Assembly: GCA_946886925.1 (NCBI GenBank)
Contig: CAMPJQ010000170.1
Coordinates: 1-6,384 of the forward strand
Source of the DNA: an uncultured Terrimonas sp.
GTDB lineage: Bacteria; Bacteroidota; Bacteroidia; Chitinophagales; Chitinophagaceae
Direction: 5' to 3'
DNA: 6,384 nucleotides
A model generated the notes under the pieces. That model had not been told where the DNA came from and did no database searches. It saw nothing but the letters and a program-made list of their open reading frames with translations. Both the position numbers and the translations under genes were made by a program. This document shows, piece by piece, positions 1-5,788 of the stretch. Numbering within the stretch: the first letter of the stretch is position 1; every line of letters starts with the position of its first letter.

Positions 1-1
1 C

Positions 2-157
2 ATTATGGACAAGGGAAAAATTATAGCGCTGCATTCGCCCGACCAGTTGATTGACGACCTGGTAGCATCTGGATTTGAAAGACCAAATGAAGTAAAAAAG
101 GCAAACCTTGAAGATGTATTCATCCATCTTACCGGACATGCTTTACGAAGTGAATAA
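2..157 (+). CDS. ABC transporter ATP-binding protein, C-terminal fragment (drug-export / ABC-2 type)
   Basis: The window opens inside this gene. Only the last 51 codons and the TAA stop (155-157) are present. The visible residues begin IMDKGKIIA, which matches the segment after the H-loop of ABC ATPases, where 'x-D-x-G-x-I' leads into the regulatory tail. They end with ANLEDVFIHLTGHALRSE. The LEDVF-x-x-LTG signature near the C-terminus is typical of DrrA/CcmA/NodI-like ATPases that pair with ABC-2 membrane permeases, so the full protein probably energises export of a lipid, drug or polysaccharide. Walker A, Walker B and the signature motif lie outside the window, so the substrate cannot be inferred. 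The next gene starts 26 bases after the stop on the same strand and may be co-transcribed. Confidence 0.85.
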   Translation: MMDKGKIIALHSPDQLIDDLVASGFERPNEVKKANLEDVFIHLTGHALRSE

Positions 158-183
158 TTCTAAAAACAAAATAGTAAAATCGA

Positions 184-930
184 ATGAAAAAAAGGATATT
201 CAACAACATTACATACGGGGCAGTTGCCATTACATTTGCCAGTTTGCTGCCGGCATGTTCATCTGTTAAAGAAATGGCTGCCAACACTTCACATATTGTA
301 TATGCGGAGGCTAAGCCGCAAGTGACCGCATTATCGAGTGCATTAGATAGCTTGAGTTACGCTTTGGGCATGATTGATGCTACTTTTTTTAAATCTCAGG
401 GAGTTGATACCATCAATTATGCTTTAATGAATAAGGGATTCGATGAAGTATTGAAAGAGAAAAAAACATTATTAACCAGTCAACAGGCAGATATGACAGT
501 ACGAGAACAACTACAGGCATTTATGCGTAAAAAATCGCAGGGTGCAATTGATGAGGGTGAAAAATTTCTTGCAGAAAACAAAAAAAGAGATGGCGTAAAA
601 GTTACACCCAGCGGGCTTCAGTATGAAGTACTGAAATTGGGAACCGGTCCCAAACCTGCCGATACCAGCACGGTAAAAGTACACTACGAAGGCTTTTTGA
701 TCAATGGCAAGAAATTCGACAGCTCACGCGACAGGGGCGAACCCATTTCTTTTGCACTCAACCAGGTTATTAAAGGCTGGACGGAAGGAGTGCAGCTCAT
801 GCCCGTTGGGTCAAGATTTAAGTTTTACATTCCTTATACTTTAGGCTATGGCGAACAGGGAGCTGGGGGCAGTATACCCGGGGGTGCTGCACTGATATTT
901 GATGTGGAACTGATTGATATTGTGAACTAA
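184..930 (+). CDS. FKBP-type peptidyl-prolyl cis-trans isomerase, lipoprotein (FkpA-like)
   Basis: This 248-residue protein should speed proline cis-trans isomerisation in envelope proteins during folding. Residues 1-24 form a lipoprotein signal peptide with lipobox L22-P23-A24 and lipidated Cys25; Pro at -2 is less common. Residues about 50-135 match the FkpA-type N-terminal helical dimerisation region (the DSLSYALGM stretch is typical of Bacteroidota members). Residues about 140-248 are the FKBP catalytic domain. The expected ligand-pocket residues are present: Tyr168, Phe178-Asp179, Phe190, Val195-Ile196, Trp199, Tyr222 and Phe239, so it is probably active. The ATG has an A-rich leader and no clear Shine-Dalgarno site, normal for Bacteroidota. 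The length is usual for the family. It lies 26 bases after the ABC ATPase gene and is followed at once by a 7-base repeat island. FKBP assignment is firm; the folding clients are unknown. Confidence 0.95.
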   Translation: MKKRIFNNITYGAVAITFASLLPACSSVKEMAANTSHIVYAEAKPQVTALSSALDSLSYALGMIDATFFKSQGVDTINYALMNKGFDEVLKEKKTLLTSQQADMTVREQLQAFMRKKSQGAIDEGEKFLAENKKRDGVKVTPSGLQYEVLKLGTGPKPADTSTVKVHYEGFLINGKKFDSSRDRGEPISFALNQVIKGWTEGVQLMPVGSRFKFYIPYTLGYGEQGAGGSIPGGAALIFDVELIDIVN

Positions 931-965
931 TGAGTAGTAAGTGGTGAGTAGTAAGTGATAAGAGT
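931..965 (+). repeat. Heptad repeat island after the FKBP gene
   Basis: Starting at the base after the FKBP stop codon are five 7-base units of the form TRAGTRG: TGAGTAG, TAAGTGG, TGAGTAG again, TAAGTGA and a degenerate TAAGAGT. Seen as 14-base units, 931-944 and 945-958 differ at only the last base. The island holds stop codons in all three forward frames and ends 26 bases before the next ATG. Its composition (G/T/A, almost no C) differs from the neighbouring genes. Function is unknown; see the related islands at 1532-1580 and 5740-5788. Confidence 0.8.
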
Positions 966-991
966 AGTCGGTACCGTTAAAATTCCATATT

Positions 992-1519
992 ATGGCAGCA
1001 GACCCACGTTATCCAATAGGGCAGTATTTGCCTGAGCCTTTTTCTGAACAAAAGAAGGAAGACTGGATAGCCGATATCAGGCATTTGCCGCAATTGCTTG
1101 AAAACACGTTGCTGAATTTGGATGAGCAGCAATTGCAAACGCCATACAGAGAAGGTGGATGGACTGTACAGCAATTGGTGCACCATGTGGCTGATAGCCA
1201 TATAAACGCTTATTGCCGTTTTAGGCTGGGCATAACAGAAACCAACCCGGCAATAAAACCTTACGATGAAAAATTGTGGGCCGAATTACCAGATGTACAG
1301 CAGCTTCCCGTAAATATTTCTATTACATTGCTGCATGCGCTTCATGCCAGATGGCATTACCTGTTAGAACAGTTAAGAACGAATGACTGGGAAAGAACAG
1401 TATTTCATCCCGAACAAAAGAAAACGATAACGCTTTGGGAATTACTGGGCAGCTATGCCTGGCATGGTAAACATCACACAGCACATATAACCAGATTAAG
1501 AGAAGAAAAAAACTGGTGA
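992..1519 (+). CDS. YfiT/DinB-family putative metal-dependent hydrolase or thiol transferase
   Basis: The 175-residue protein is a full-length member of the DinB/YfiT four-helix-bundle superfamily. It starts with the family-typical DPRYPIGQY stretch. It has GGWTVQQLVHHVADSH at about 55-70 and YAWHGKHHTAHI at about 155-166. By comparison with Bacillus YfiT, whose three histidines bind a divalent metal, the likely ligands are His65, His158 and His162; this alignment is from memory. Relatives include bacillithiol transferases and proteins annotated only as metal-dependent hydrolases, so the substrate is uncertain and a detoxification role is only a guess. No signal peptide is visible, so it should be cytoplasmic. 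The ATG at 992 has no clear Shine-Dalgarno site. The gene is 61 bases after FKBP on the same strand and converges on the M28 peptidase gene. Confidence 0.88.
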   Translation: MAADPRYPIGQYLPEPFSEQKKEDWIADIRHLPQLLENTLLNLDEQQLQTPYREGGWTVQQLVHHVADSHINAYCRFRLGITETNPAIKPYDEKLWAELPDVQQLPVNISITLLHALHARWHYLLEQLRTNDWERTVFHPEQKKTITLWELLGSYAWHGKHHTAHITRLREEKNW

Positions 1520-1531
1520 TGGCCTGTCACA

Positions 1532-1580
1532 CTGTACCTTCCCGTTACACCTTACATCCCATACCCTGCACCCTGTTACC
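1532..1580 (-). repeat. Heptad repeat island between convergent genes
   Basis: The 70-base gap between the YfiT-like gene and the M28 peptidase holds seven consecutive 7-base quasi-repeats, C-rich on the plus strand. Examples are TACACCT (1546-1552), TACATCC (1553-1559), CATACCC (1560-1566) and TGCACCC (1567-1573); the shared pattern is roughly YRYACCC. Read on the minus strand they are G-rich (GGGTGCA, GGGTATG), and the first lies 9 bases after the peptidase stop. No strong hairpin with a U-tract is visible, so it does not look like a standard terminator. The units are more degenerate than those at 931-965. Confidence 0.6.
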
Positions 1581-1589
1581 TCCATCAGT

Positions 1590-3137
1590 TTATCGTCCCG
1601 CCTCCGGTAATGGTTTCCTGGGCATCTGCTTATCCCGCATAGCGGCATTGTATACAAATGCAGCAATAATGGTAGCCGCCTGCTTCAGGTCATCAGCCAG
1701 CAAGTGATCATAAGAATCCATATTGGTATGATGTGTACGGGTACCATATTCAATGGGATCCTGAATAAACTGAAAGCCGGGTATACCCACAGCATCAAAA
1801 GACAGGTGATCGGTGCCGCCGGTATTGCTTATCGTTATTGTGCCGGCATCCAGATCCCTGAAAGGTTCAAACCATTGAGAAAAGATGGGTCTGCAAGCCT
1901 CATTTCCCTGCAGGTAAATACCCCTTATTTTACCTGTTCCGTTATCGAGATTAAAGTAGGTTGATATTTTACCATGTTCGGGCTTGAGCGTCATAGCAGC
2001 CGGATCAGCGAAGTGATTTTTTACATAGCTTTTTGAACCATGCAATCCTTGTTCTTCTCCGCTCCACAAAGCTATGCGAATGGTACGCCGCGGCTGAATA
2101 CCCAACGTTTGTAATATACGTACAGCCTCCATCATTACTGCCGACCCGGCCGCGTTATCTGTTGCCCCGGTTGCACCCTGCCACGAATCAAGATGCGCTC
2201 CCAGCATCACCACCTCATCTTTCAGCTTCCTGTCTGTTCCTTTAATTTCTGCAAGCACATTGTATCCTTTTGTATCGTCCGTAATAAAACGTGTTTGTAT
2301 CTCCGTTTCTATCTCTACCGGAATATTGGCCTGCAATAACCTTACTATACTTTTATAATCTTCCACTGCCACCATAATATCTGTAAAGTTTTCCGGATCG
2401 TCTTTCCTGTATACACCGCCTCCCTGTACAAATAAAGTTCCATCACGGCCACGCATACTGTACGTTAGTATGGCAAGTGCCCCTTCCTTTTTAGCCACTT
2501 CTTTTATATCATTCTGCAGGGCAATTGTGCTCCTGCTGCTTCGTGCAGGGCCCGCAGGCCGCGGATACGCGGGTGTGGCTGGCTTTCTATCAGACATAGC
2601 CTTTAATTCTTCGTTGGTATACCTGCGGGCGTCTGCCTTAAAACCTGGCATTAAAGTATCCGGCCCACCGATAACGATGATCTTATCTTTCAGCTTTCCA
2701 TAGTATTTGCTCACAAAATCCGCAGAATCTTCAGCATCAACCAGTATTACTTCAGCTTTTTTTAATCCGCCTGTTCCGCTTGTCCAGGCTTTTGGAAACG
2801 CGATGAGCGGCCGGTAGTAGGGCCTGGTTTGAGCTATATACATTTTTTGCAGTTCCCAGCCTTTGCCAAATTCTCCCCAGGGTTCCAGCACCGCATTTTC
2901 CAGTCCCCAGCCTGCTAATTGTTCTTTTGCCCAATTGGCGGCCCTTGTAAAGCCCGGTGATATGGTGAGCCGGGGGCCGCTTACATCAGTTAACTGAAAA
3001 GCAATATCCATCACTTTGGAATGACTGAGGCCCTCATTCCTGATGCGCTGCATCATTTCCCGGTCAATTTTTTCCTGGGCGCCTGCCCGCCAGCAAAAAA
3101 ATACTACAATGAAAAAAAGAAAGACTATTCTTTTCAT
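1590..3137 (-). CDS. Secreted M28-family zinc aminopeptidase with PA insert
   Basis: I place the start at the ATG at 3137 (515 residues). It gives a clean Sec signal peptide (MKRIVFLFF... with an AGA cleavage site before QEK, about residue 20). The in-frame extension to 3200 begins with TTG and adds a charged, non-signal leader. Residues about 120-300 hold a protease-associated (PA) type domain with a Pro/Ser-rich linker near 183-207. The M28 catalytic domain follows. Its metal ligands and catalytic residues are all visible: His315 (AHLDS), Asp327 (TDNAAG), Glu361-Glu362 (GEEQG), Asp398 (NLDNG) and His470 (HTNMD). The enzyme should be an active di-zinc exopeptidase in the periplasm or outside the cell, related to carboxypeptidase Q-like and plasma glutamate carboxypeptidase-like proteins; exact specificity cannot be read. 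It is the last of three same-strand exported-protein genes, 101 bases after the DUF3347 gene. Confidence 0.93.
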   Translation of the reverse strand: MKRIVFLFFIVVFFCWRAGAQEKIDREMMQRIRNEGLSHSKVMDIAFQLTDVSGPRLTISPGFTRAANWAKEQLAGWGLENAVLEPWGEFGKGWELQKMYIAQTRPYYRPLIAFPKAWTSGTGGLKKAEVILVDAEDSADFVSKYYGKLKDKIIVIGGPDTLMPGFKADARRYTNEELKAMSDRKPATPAYPRPAGPARSSRSTIALQNDIKEVAKKEGALAILTYSMRGRDGTLFVQGGGVYRKDDPENFTDIMVAVEDYKSIVRLLQANIPVEIETEIQTRFITDDTKGYNVLAEIKGTDRKLKDEVVMLGAHLDSWQGATGATDNAAGSAVMMEAVRILQTLGIQPRRTIRIALWSGEEQGLHGSKSYVKNHFADPAAMTLKPEHGKISTYFNLDNGTGKIRGIYLQGNEACRPIFSQWFEPFRDLDAGTITISNTGGTDHLSFDAVGIPGFQFIQDPIEYGTRTHHTNMDSYDHLLADDLKQAATIIAAFVYNAAMRDKQMPRKPLPEAGR

Positions 3138-3186
3138 GCTGTGGAGTTTTATACCATTATTGTAAGCATCAATCCCATAAAGCAGA

Positions 3187-3219
3187 AACCGGAAAAACAA
3201 TAAAACTGTCTTCCCGGTT
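3187..3219 (-). other. Possible stem-loop between DUF3347 and M28 genes
   Basis: On the minus-strand transcript, AACCGGGAA (3219-3211) can pair with TTTCCGGTT (3195-3187). This makes nine base pairs including one G·U, around a 15-base loop. It starts 19 bases after the DUF3347 stop and ends 49 bases before the peptidase ATG. The stem is cleaner on this strand, because the G·U becomes an A·C mismatch on the other. No U-tract follows, so it could be a weak terminator, a processing or mRNA-stability element, or chance. Confidence 0.3.
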
Positions 3220-3238
3220 CCGGATATTTAAATCAACC

Positions 3239-3820
3239 TTATCTCAATACAACAGAATCCTTCACCGATCCGCATGTAAGCATTTTACTCCCGAAATAAG
3301 GATTCTTAATTTCTGTTGAATTGCTCAGCCAGTCAGCCCCCGCATCATTAAACGCCATAGGGCAATGCAGGAGATATACCTTTTCTTCAGCATATCTCAC
3401 CGTCCTTGTCAGGTCAAATAAATTAGCGGAGATCATCTGGAAAGATTTGCGTTTATCCTCTATACTGGTTTCACCAAGTAAACCTTTACTTTCACTGTTG
3501 ATGCCACCGGTATAGGTTTGAGCGGTTGGAATGATAATATTATTCGTATCAATTTTTTTCAACTCGTCTAATTTCAGTTCATCAGCCGACTGCAATAGTA
3601 ATGCAGCGGCCTGGTTAGCGGCGGCAGTATCACTGGCGATCAATGCATCGCGGAGACTGTAATACCGGTCGAGCACATTTTTAAAGGATGCATTAAAGGC
3701 CTCCGAATGAGAAGCAGGTTTTTCAACAGATGGCTCATTAGCCGTTACTTCAACTTCCTTTTCTTTGCTTTTGCAGGCAAACAAAAACACTACCACTACG
3801 ATATACAGTAATTTATTCAT
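3239..3820 (-). CDS. DUF3347-domain lipoprotein, possible metal-binding protein
   Basis: The start is the ATG at 3820, giving 193 residues; the codon just upstream is an in-frame TTG and is less likely. Residues 1-15 form a signal peptide with lipobox L13-F14-A15 before Cys16. The following tail (KSKEKEVEV) is charged and could favour surface exposure. Residues about 40-190 match DUF3347, a helical domain common in Bacteroidota that also occurs attached to CusB-like metal-efflux adaptors. The hallmark C-terminal part is present: LLHCPMAFNDAGADWL, then NPYFGSKMLTCG. His152, Cys153, Met155, Met180 and Cys183 are plausible copper or other soft-metal ligands; that is inference from the motif. No efflux pump lies beside it. 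It sits 61 bases after the deacetylase gene on the same strand. The family call is firm, the function is not known. Confidence 0.85.
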   Translation of the reverse strand: MNKLLYIVVVVFLFACKSKEKEVEVTANEPSVEKPASHSEAFNASFKNVLDRYYSLRDALIASDTAAANQAAALLLQSADELKLDELKKIDTNNIIIPTAQTYTGGINSESKGLLGETSIEDKRKSFQMISANLFDLTRTVRYAEEKVYLLHCPMAFNDAGADWLSNSTEIKNPYFGSKMLTCGSVKDSVVLR

Positions 3821-3835
3821 CAAATAAAGTTTTTA

Positions 3836-3843
3836 CAAACCTA
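3836..3843 (-). promoter_or_regulatory. Candidate Bacteroidota -7 promoter element for the DUF3347 gene
   Basis: The minus strand reads TAGGTTTG here, a full match to the Bacteroidota -7 consensus TAnnTTTG, 16 bases upstream of the ATG at 3820. No TTTG at the proper -33 distance was found. If it is real, the DUF3347 gene has its own promoter inside the 61-base gap after the deacetylase and need not depend on upstream transcription. Confidence 0.4.
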
Positions 3844-3881
3844 CAAAAAAAGATCGTTCAATATGCTTACAAATACGGCTC

Positions 3882-4724
3882 TTATCTAAACGTTCTCTTC
3901 ATTGCACGGTACATGGCCGTGGCGCTCCAGTCGCCAGGAACGATCATACGGCGAATGGTATATAATGGTTCGGTTGAATCGCGTTTGGTTGACAACTGGA
4001 AAGCCGCTTTGATGTCGTATTTTTTTAGTTCGGGTATGGCTTCCTTATTCCATGCGCCAAAGGGATAAGCAAAATACTGCACTGGTTTACCTGTAATTTC
4101 TTCAAGTTGCCTGGCGGGTTTAACGATTTGCGTTTCCCAGTCTTCTTCTTTATACTTTTTTACATTTTTATGATCCCAGGTATGTGAAGCAATTACATGA
4201 CCTTCATCAGATAATTCCTTAATCTGCGTCCTGTTCATGTATATAGACCGACCCAAAGAAACAGTCATAATAAAAAAAACACCTTTGAATCCGTGCTTCT
4301 TCATTTCGGGCGCGGCTATGGCATACTGATCATGGTCGCTGTCATCATAGGTAAGCATAATGGGTTTTGCCGGCAGCGGTTTTCCGGTGGTGAGGTAAGC
4401 ATACAAATCATCGGGTAACACAGTTTGGTATCCGCTATCGGCTAATAATTGCAAATGGCTTTTGAAAGTGGCGGGAGGCACTACCACATCTTTAACCCCT
4501 CTTGATTCATTTCCCCGCCATTCCCTGATTTGGTGATAACACAATACAGGCACTTCGGCACGTGACATTATTGTTGCTGCATCCGATACCGGGTTTTCCG
4601 CAACAATGGATTGAATCATGGCGGTATTAGGAGTCACCAGTTCCGGCATAAACGGTGTTTTTTGCCGGCAGGCAGATAGAAGGAGCAATGAAATAGCAAT
4701 AAAAGATAAAGAAAGGTTTTTCAT
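3882..4724 (-). CDS. Polysaccharide deacetylase (CE4/NodB domain) lipoprotein
   Basis: I choose the ATG at 4724 (280 residues) because it starts a standard lipoprotein signal (MKNLSLSFIAISLLLLSAC, lipidated Cys19) and has GGA seven bases upstream. The ATG at 4745 would add seven residues before the signal. After a short linker, VPVLCYHQI (about 58-66) is the entry strand seen in PgaB/IcaB-like deacetylases. NodB motif 1 is TYDDS (125-129), with Asp127-Asp128 as base and metal ligand and Ser replacing the usual Gly. Motif 2 is SHTWDH, with metal ligands His181 and His185. Motif 3 is AYPFG (219-223). It should remove N-acetyl groups from an extracellular or cell-wall amino sugar polymer at the membrane; the polymer is unknown. 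No glycan synthesis genes are adjacent. It is the first gene of the minus-strand trio and diverges from the SDR-like gene. Confidence 0.92.
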   Translation of the reverse strand: MKNLSLSFIAISLLLLSACRQKTPFMPELVTPNTAMIQSIVAENPVSDAATIMSRAEVPVLCYHQIREWRGNESRGVKDVVVPPATFKSHLQLLADSGYQTVLPDDLYAYLTTGKPLPAKPIMLTYDDSDHDQYAIAAPEMKKHGFKGVFFIMTVSLGRSIYMNRTQIKELSDEGHVIASHTWDHKNVKKYKEEDWETQIVKPARQLEEITGKPVQYFAYPFGAWNKEAIPELKKYDIKAAFQLSTKRDSTEPLYTIRRMIVPGDWSATAMYRAMKRTFR

Positions 4725-4749
4725 ATTTCCATTAACGATGATCATGATA

Positions 4750-4757
4750 AAAAGGTA
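4750..4757 (-). promoter_or_regulatory. Candidate -7 promoter element for the deacetylase gene
   Basis: The minus strand reads TACCTTTT, seven of eight matches to TAnnTTTG, 26 bases upstream of the ATG at 4724. It lies only five bases from the alternative ATG at 4745, which favours the shorter deacetylase start. There is no convincing -33 element, so this is a weak call. Confidence 0.25.
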
Positions 4758-4828
4758 TATAAGAGGTACAGGTTAACTATAAAATTCCTGGTGGATTTGT
4801 GAGTGATAAAGCAAAAGCCTTCATTTCG

Positions 4829-4888
4829 TTATTTTGCCGCGCAAAGTTAAAGCTATTCTTCGTGATTAAATATTCATAAAGAAATATT
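4829..4888. promoter_or_regulatory. Palindrome and A+T repeats in the divergent intergenic region
   Basis: The divergent gap between the deacetylase and the SDR-like gene holds a perfect inverted repeat, TTTGC-CGC-GCAAA (4833-4845). It is preceded by TTA, so TTATTTTG (4829-4836) also resembles a Bacteroidota -7 box pointing right. Further right, AAATATT occurs twice with a 14-base period (4868-4874 and 4882-4888). These could be a promoter with an operator, but nothing shows which gene is controlled. Confidence 0.3.
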
Positions 4889-4927
4889 GTTGAAGCCTGG
4901 TGCAAAAGGAAAGCCAATGATCTTACT

Positions 4928-4935
4928 TACATTTG
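4928..4935 (+). promoter_or_regulatory. Candidate -7 promoter element for the SDR-like gene
   Basis: TACATTTG is an exact match to the Bacteroidota TAnnTTTG element, 18 bases before the ATG at 4954, followed by an A-rich leader without a Shine-Dalgarno site. This position predicts a 5' leader of roughly ten bases. No clear TTTG or TTG sits at the expected -33 distance. Confidence 0.45.
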
Positions 4936-4953
4936 CCAGATAAATAAAAAGCA

Positions 4954-5739
4954 ATGGAGTTATCTCTTAAAGGCAGGAATGCTGTTGTTTGTGGCAGTAC
5001 GCGCGGCATAGGACTGGCAATAGCAAAAGAGTTGGCCATGCTGGGAGCAAATTGCATTTTATTTGCACGCAATGAAGCACTGCTAAAGGAAATTGTACAT
5101 GGTTTAAGCCGGAACGACAGGCAGGAACATGACTATTGCGTGACCGATTTTGTTGAGCCTGCTGCGGTAAAAGCCGCTATTGAGTCCGTGGTTTCAAAAA
5201 TAAACATTCACATTCTCATCAATAATACAGGCGGCCCACCTCCCGGTCCTCTTGCTGAAGCTTCAGCAGATGCGTTTGAAAATGCATTTCGCCAGCACAT
5301 TATCATTAATCAATTATTGACGCAACGCGTTTTGCCCGGTATGAAACAAGAGGGGTATGGCCGGATAATAAACATCATCTCTACATCAGTAAAAATTCCC
5401 CTGCACAATCTTGGCGTATCCAATACCATACGTGCAGCAGTAGCAGCCTGGGCTAAAACCTTGTCAAACGAAGCGGGACAATACAATATAACCGTAAATA
5501 ATATATTACCGGGTTCTACAAAAACAGACCGGCTTAACAGCTTAATAGATGAAACAGTAAAAAAGAAAAACGCCAGCAGGGAAATGGTGGAAAAAGAAAT
5601 GACCGATCAAATCCCGCTAAAACGGTTTGGGCTACCCGAAGAAATAGCCAATGTCGCCGCTTTTCTCGCTTCTCCTGCAGCCTCCTATGTAAATGGAGCA
5701 AGCATTCCGGTGGATGGTGGAAGAACAGGAAGCATATAG
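4954..5739 (+). CDS. SDR-fold oxidoreductase-like protein lacking the Tyr-x3-Lys pair
   Basis: The 261-residue protein has a complete short-chain dehydrogenase fold. The cofactor motif is GSTRGIG (14-20), the NNAG-type motif is replaced by NNTGGPPPG (90-98), and the conserved Ser region is STS (143-145). PG is at 186-187 and the C-terminal PVDGG at 252-256. The catalytic Tyr-x-x-x-Lys is absent. Aligning on the shared AKTL with the SDR at 5789-6384 places Ser156 and Arg160 in those positions (SNTIR). This TGGPPPG/SNxxR combination marks a known FabG-like subgroup without the standard tetrad, so annotation as 3-oxoacyl-ACP reductase would be unsafe. It may use other residues, or bind cofactor or ligand without classic catalysis. 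No signal peptide is present, so it should be cytoplasmic. It is transcribed away from the deacetylase and converges on a canonical SDR. Confidence 0.9.
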   Translation: MELSLKGRNAVVCGSTRGIGLAIAKELAMLGANCILFARNEALLKEIVHGLSRNDRQEHDYCVTDFVEPAAVKAAIESVVSKINIHILINNTGGPPPGPLAEASADAFENAFRQHIIINQLLTQRVLPGMKQEGYGRIINIISTSVKIPLHNLGVSNTIRAAVAAWAKTLSNEAGQYNITVNNILPGSTKTDRLNSLIDETVKKKNASREMVEKEMTDQIPLKRFGLPEEIANVAAFLASPAASYVNGASIPVDGGRTGSI

Positions 5740-5788
5740 TGAGTGGTAAGGGGTAAGCGCCCACAGCTTACGCCTCATACCTAATGGA
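5740..5788. repeat. Two-sided heptad island between convergent SDR genes
   Basis: The entire 49-base gap divides into seven 7-base units. After the left gene's stop come TGAGTGG (5740-5746) and TAAGGGG (5747-5753), like the units at 931-965. The right side, read on the minus strand after the other gene, gives G-rich units such as GGTATGA and GGCGTAA. The two halves meet in a hairpin: GTAAGC (5753-5758) pairs with GCTTAC (5766-5771) around a 7-base loop, with broken pairing further out. It might act as a two-way 3' end, though there is no U-tract. Confidence 0.55.

Noticed and set aside
931..965. CRISPR-like or phage attachment-site reading of the heptad island
   Set aside because: Units are 7 bases with no spacers, and no integrase, cas gene, tRNA or mobile element is present in the window.
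969..976. CGGTACCG palindrome before the YfiT-like gene
   Set aside because: Only 8 bases and with no extension on either side; easily explained by chance.
2033..2245. Open frames on the plus strand opposite the M28 peptidase, as at 1704-1964 and 2470-2703
   Set aside because: They are antisense to a clear conserved enzyme, have no recognisable domains and no leader signals; they are by-products of the real gene's codon pattern.
3138..3200. Upstream in-frame extension of the M28 peptidase from position 3200
   Set aside because: It begins with TTG, overlaps the possible stem-loop, and adds 21 residues before an otherwise perfect signal peptide starting at the ATG at 3137.
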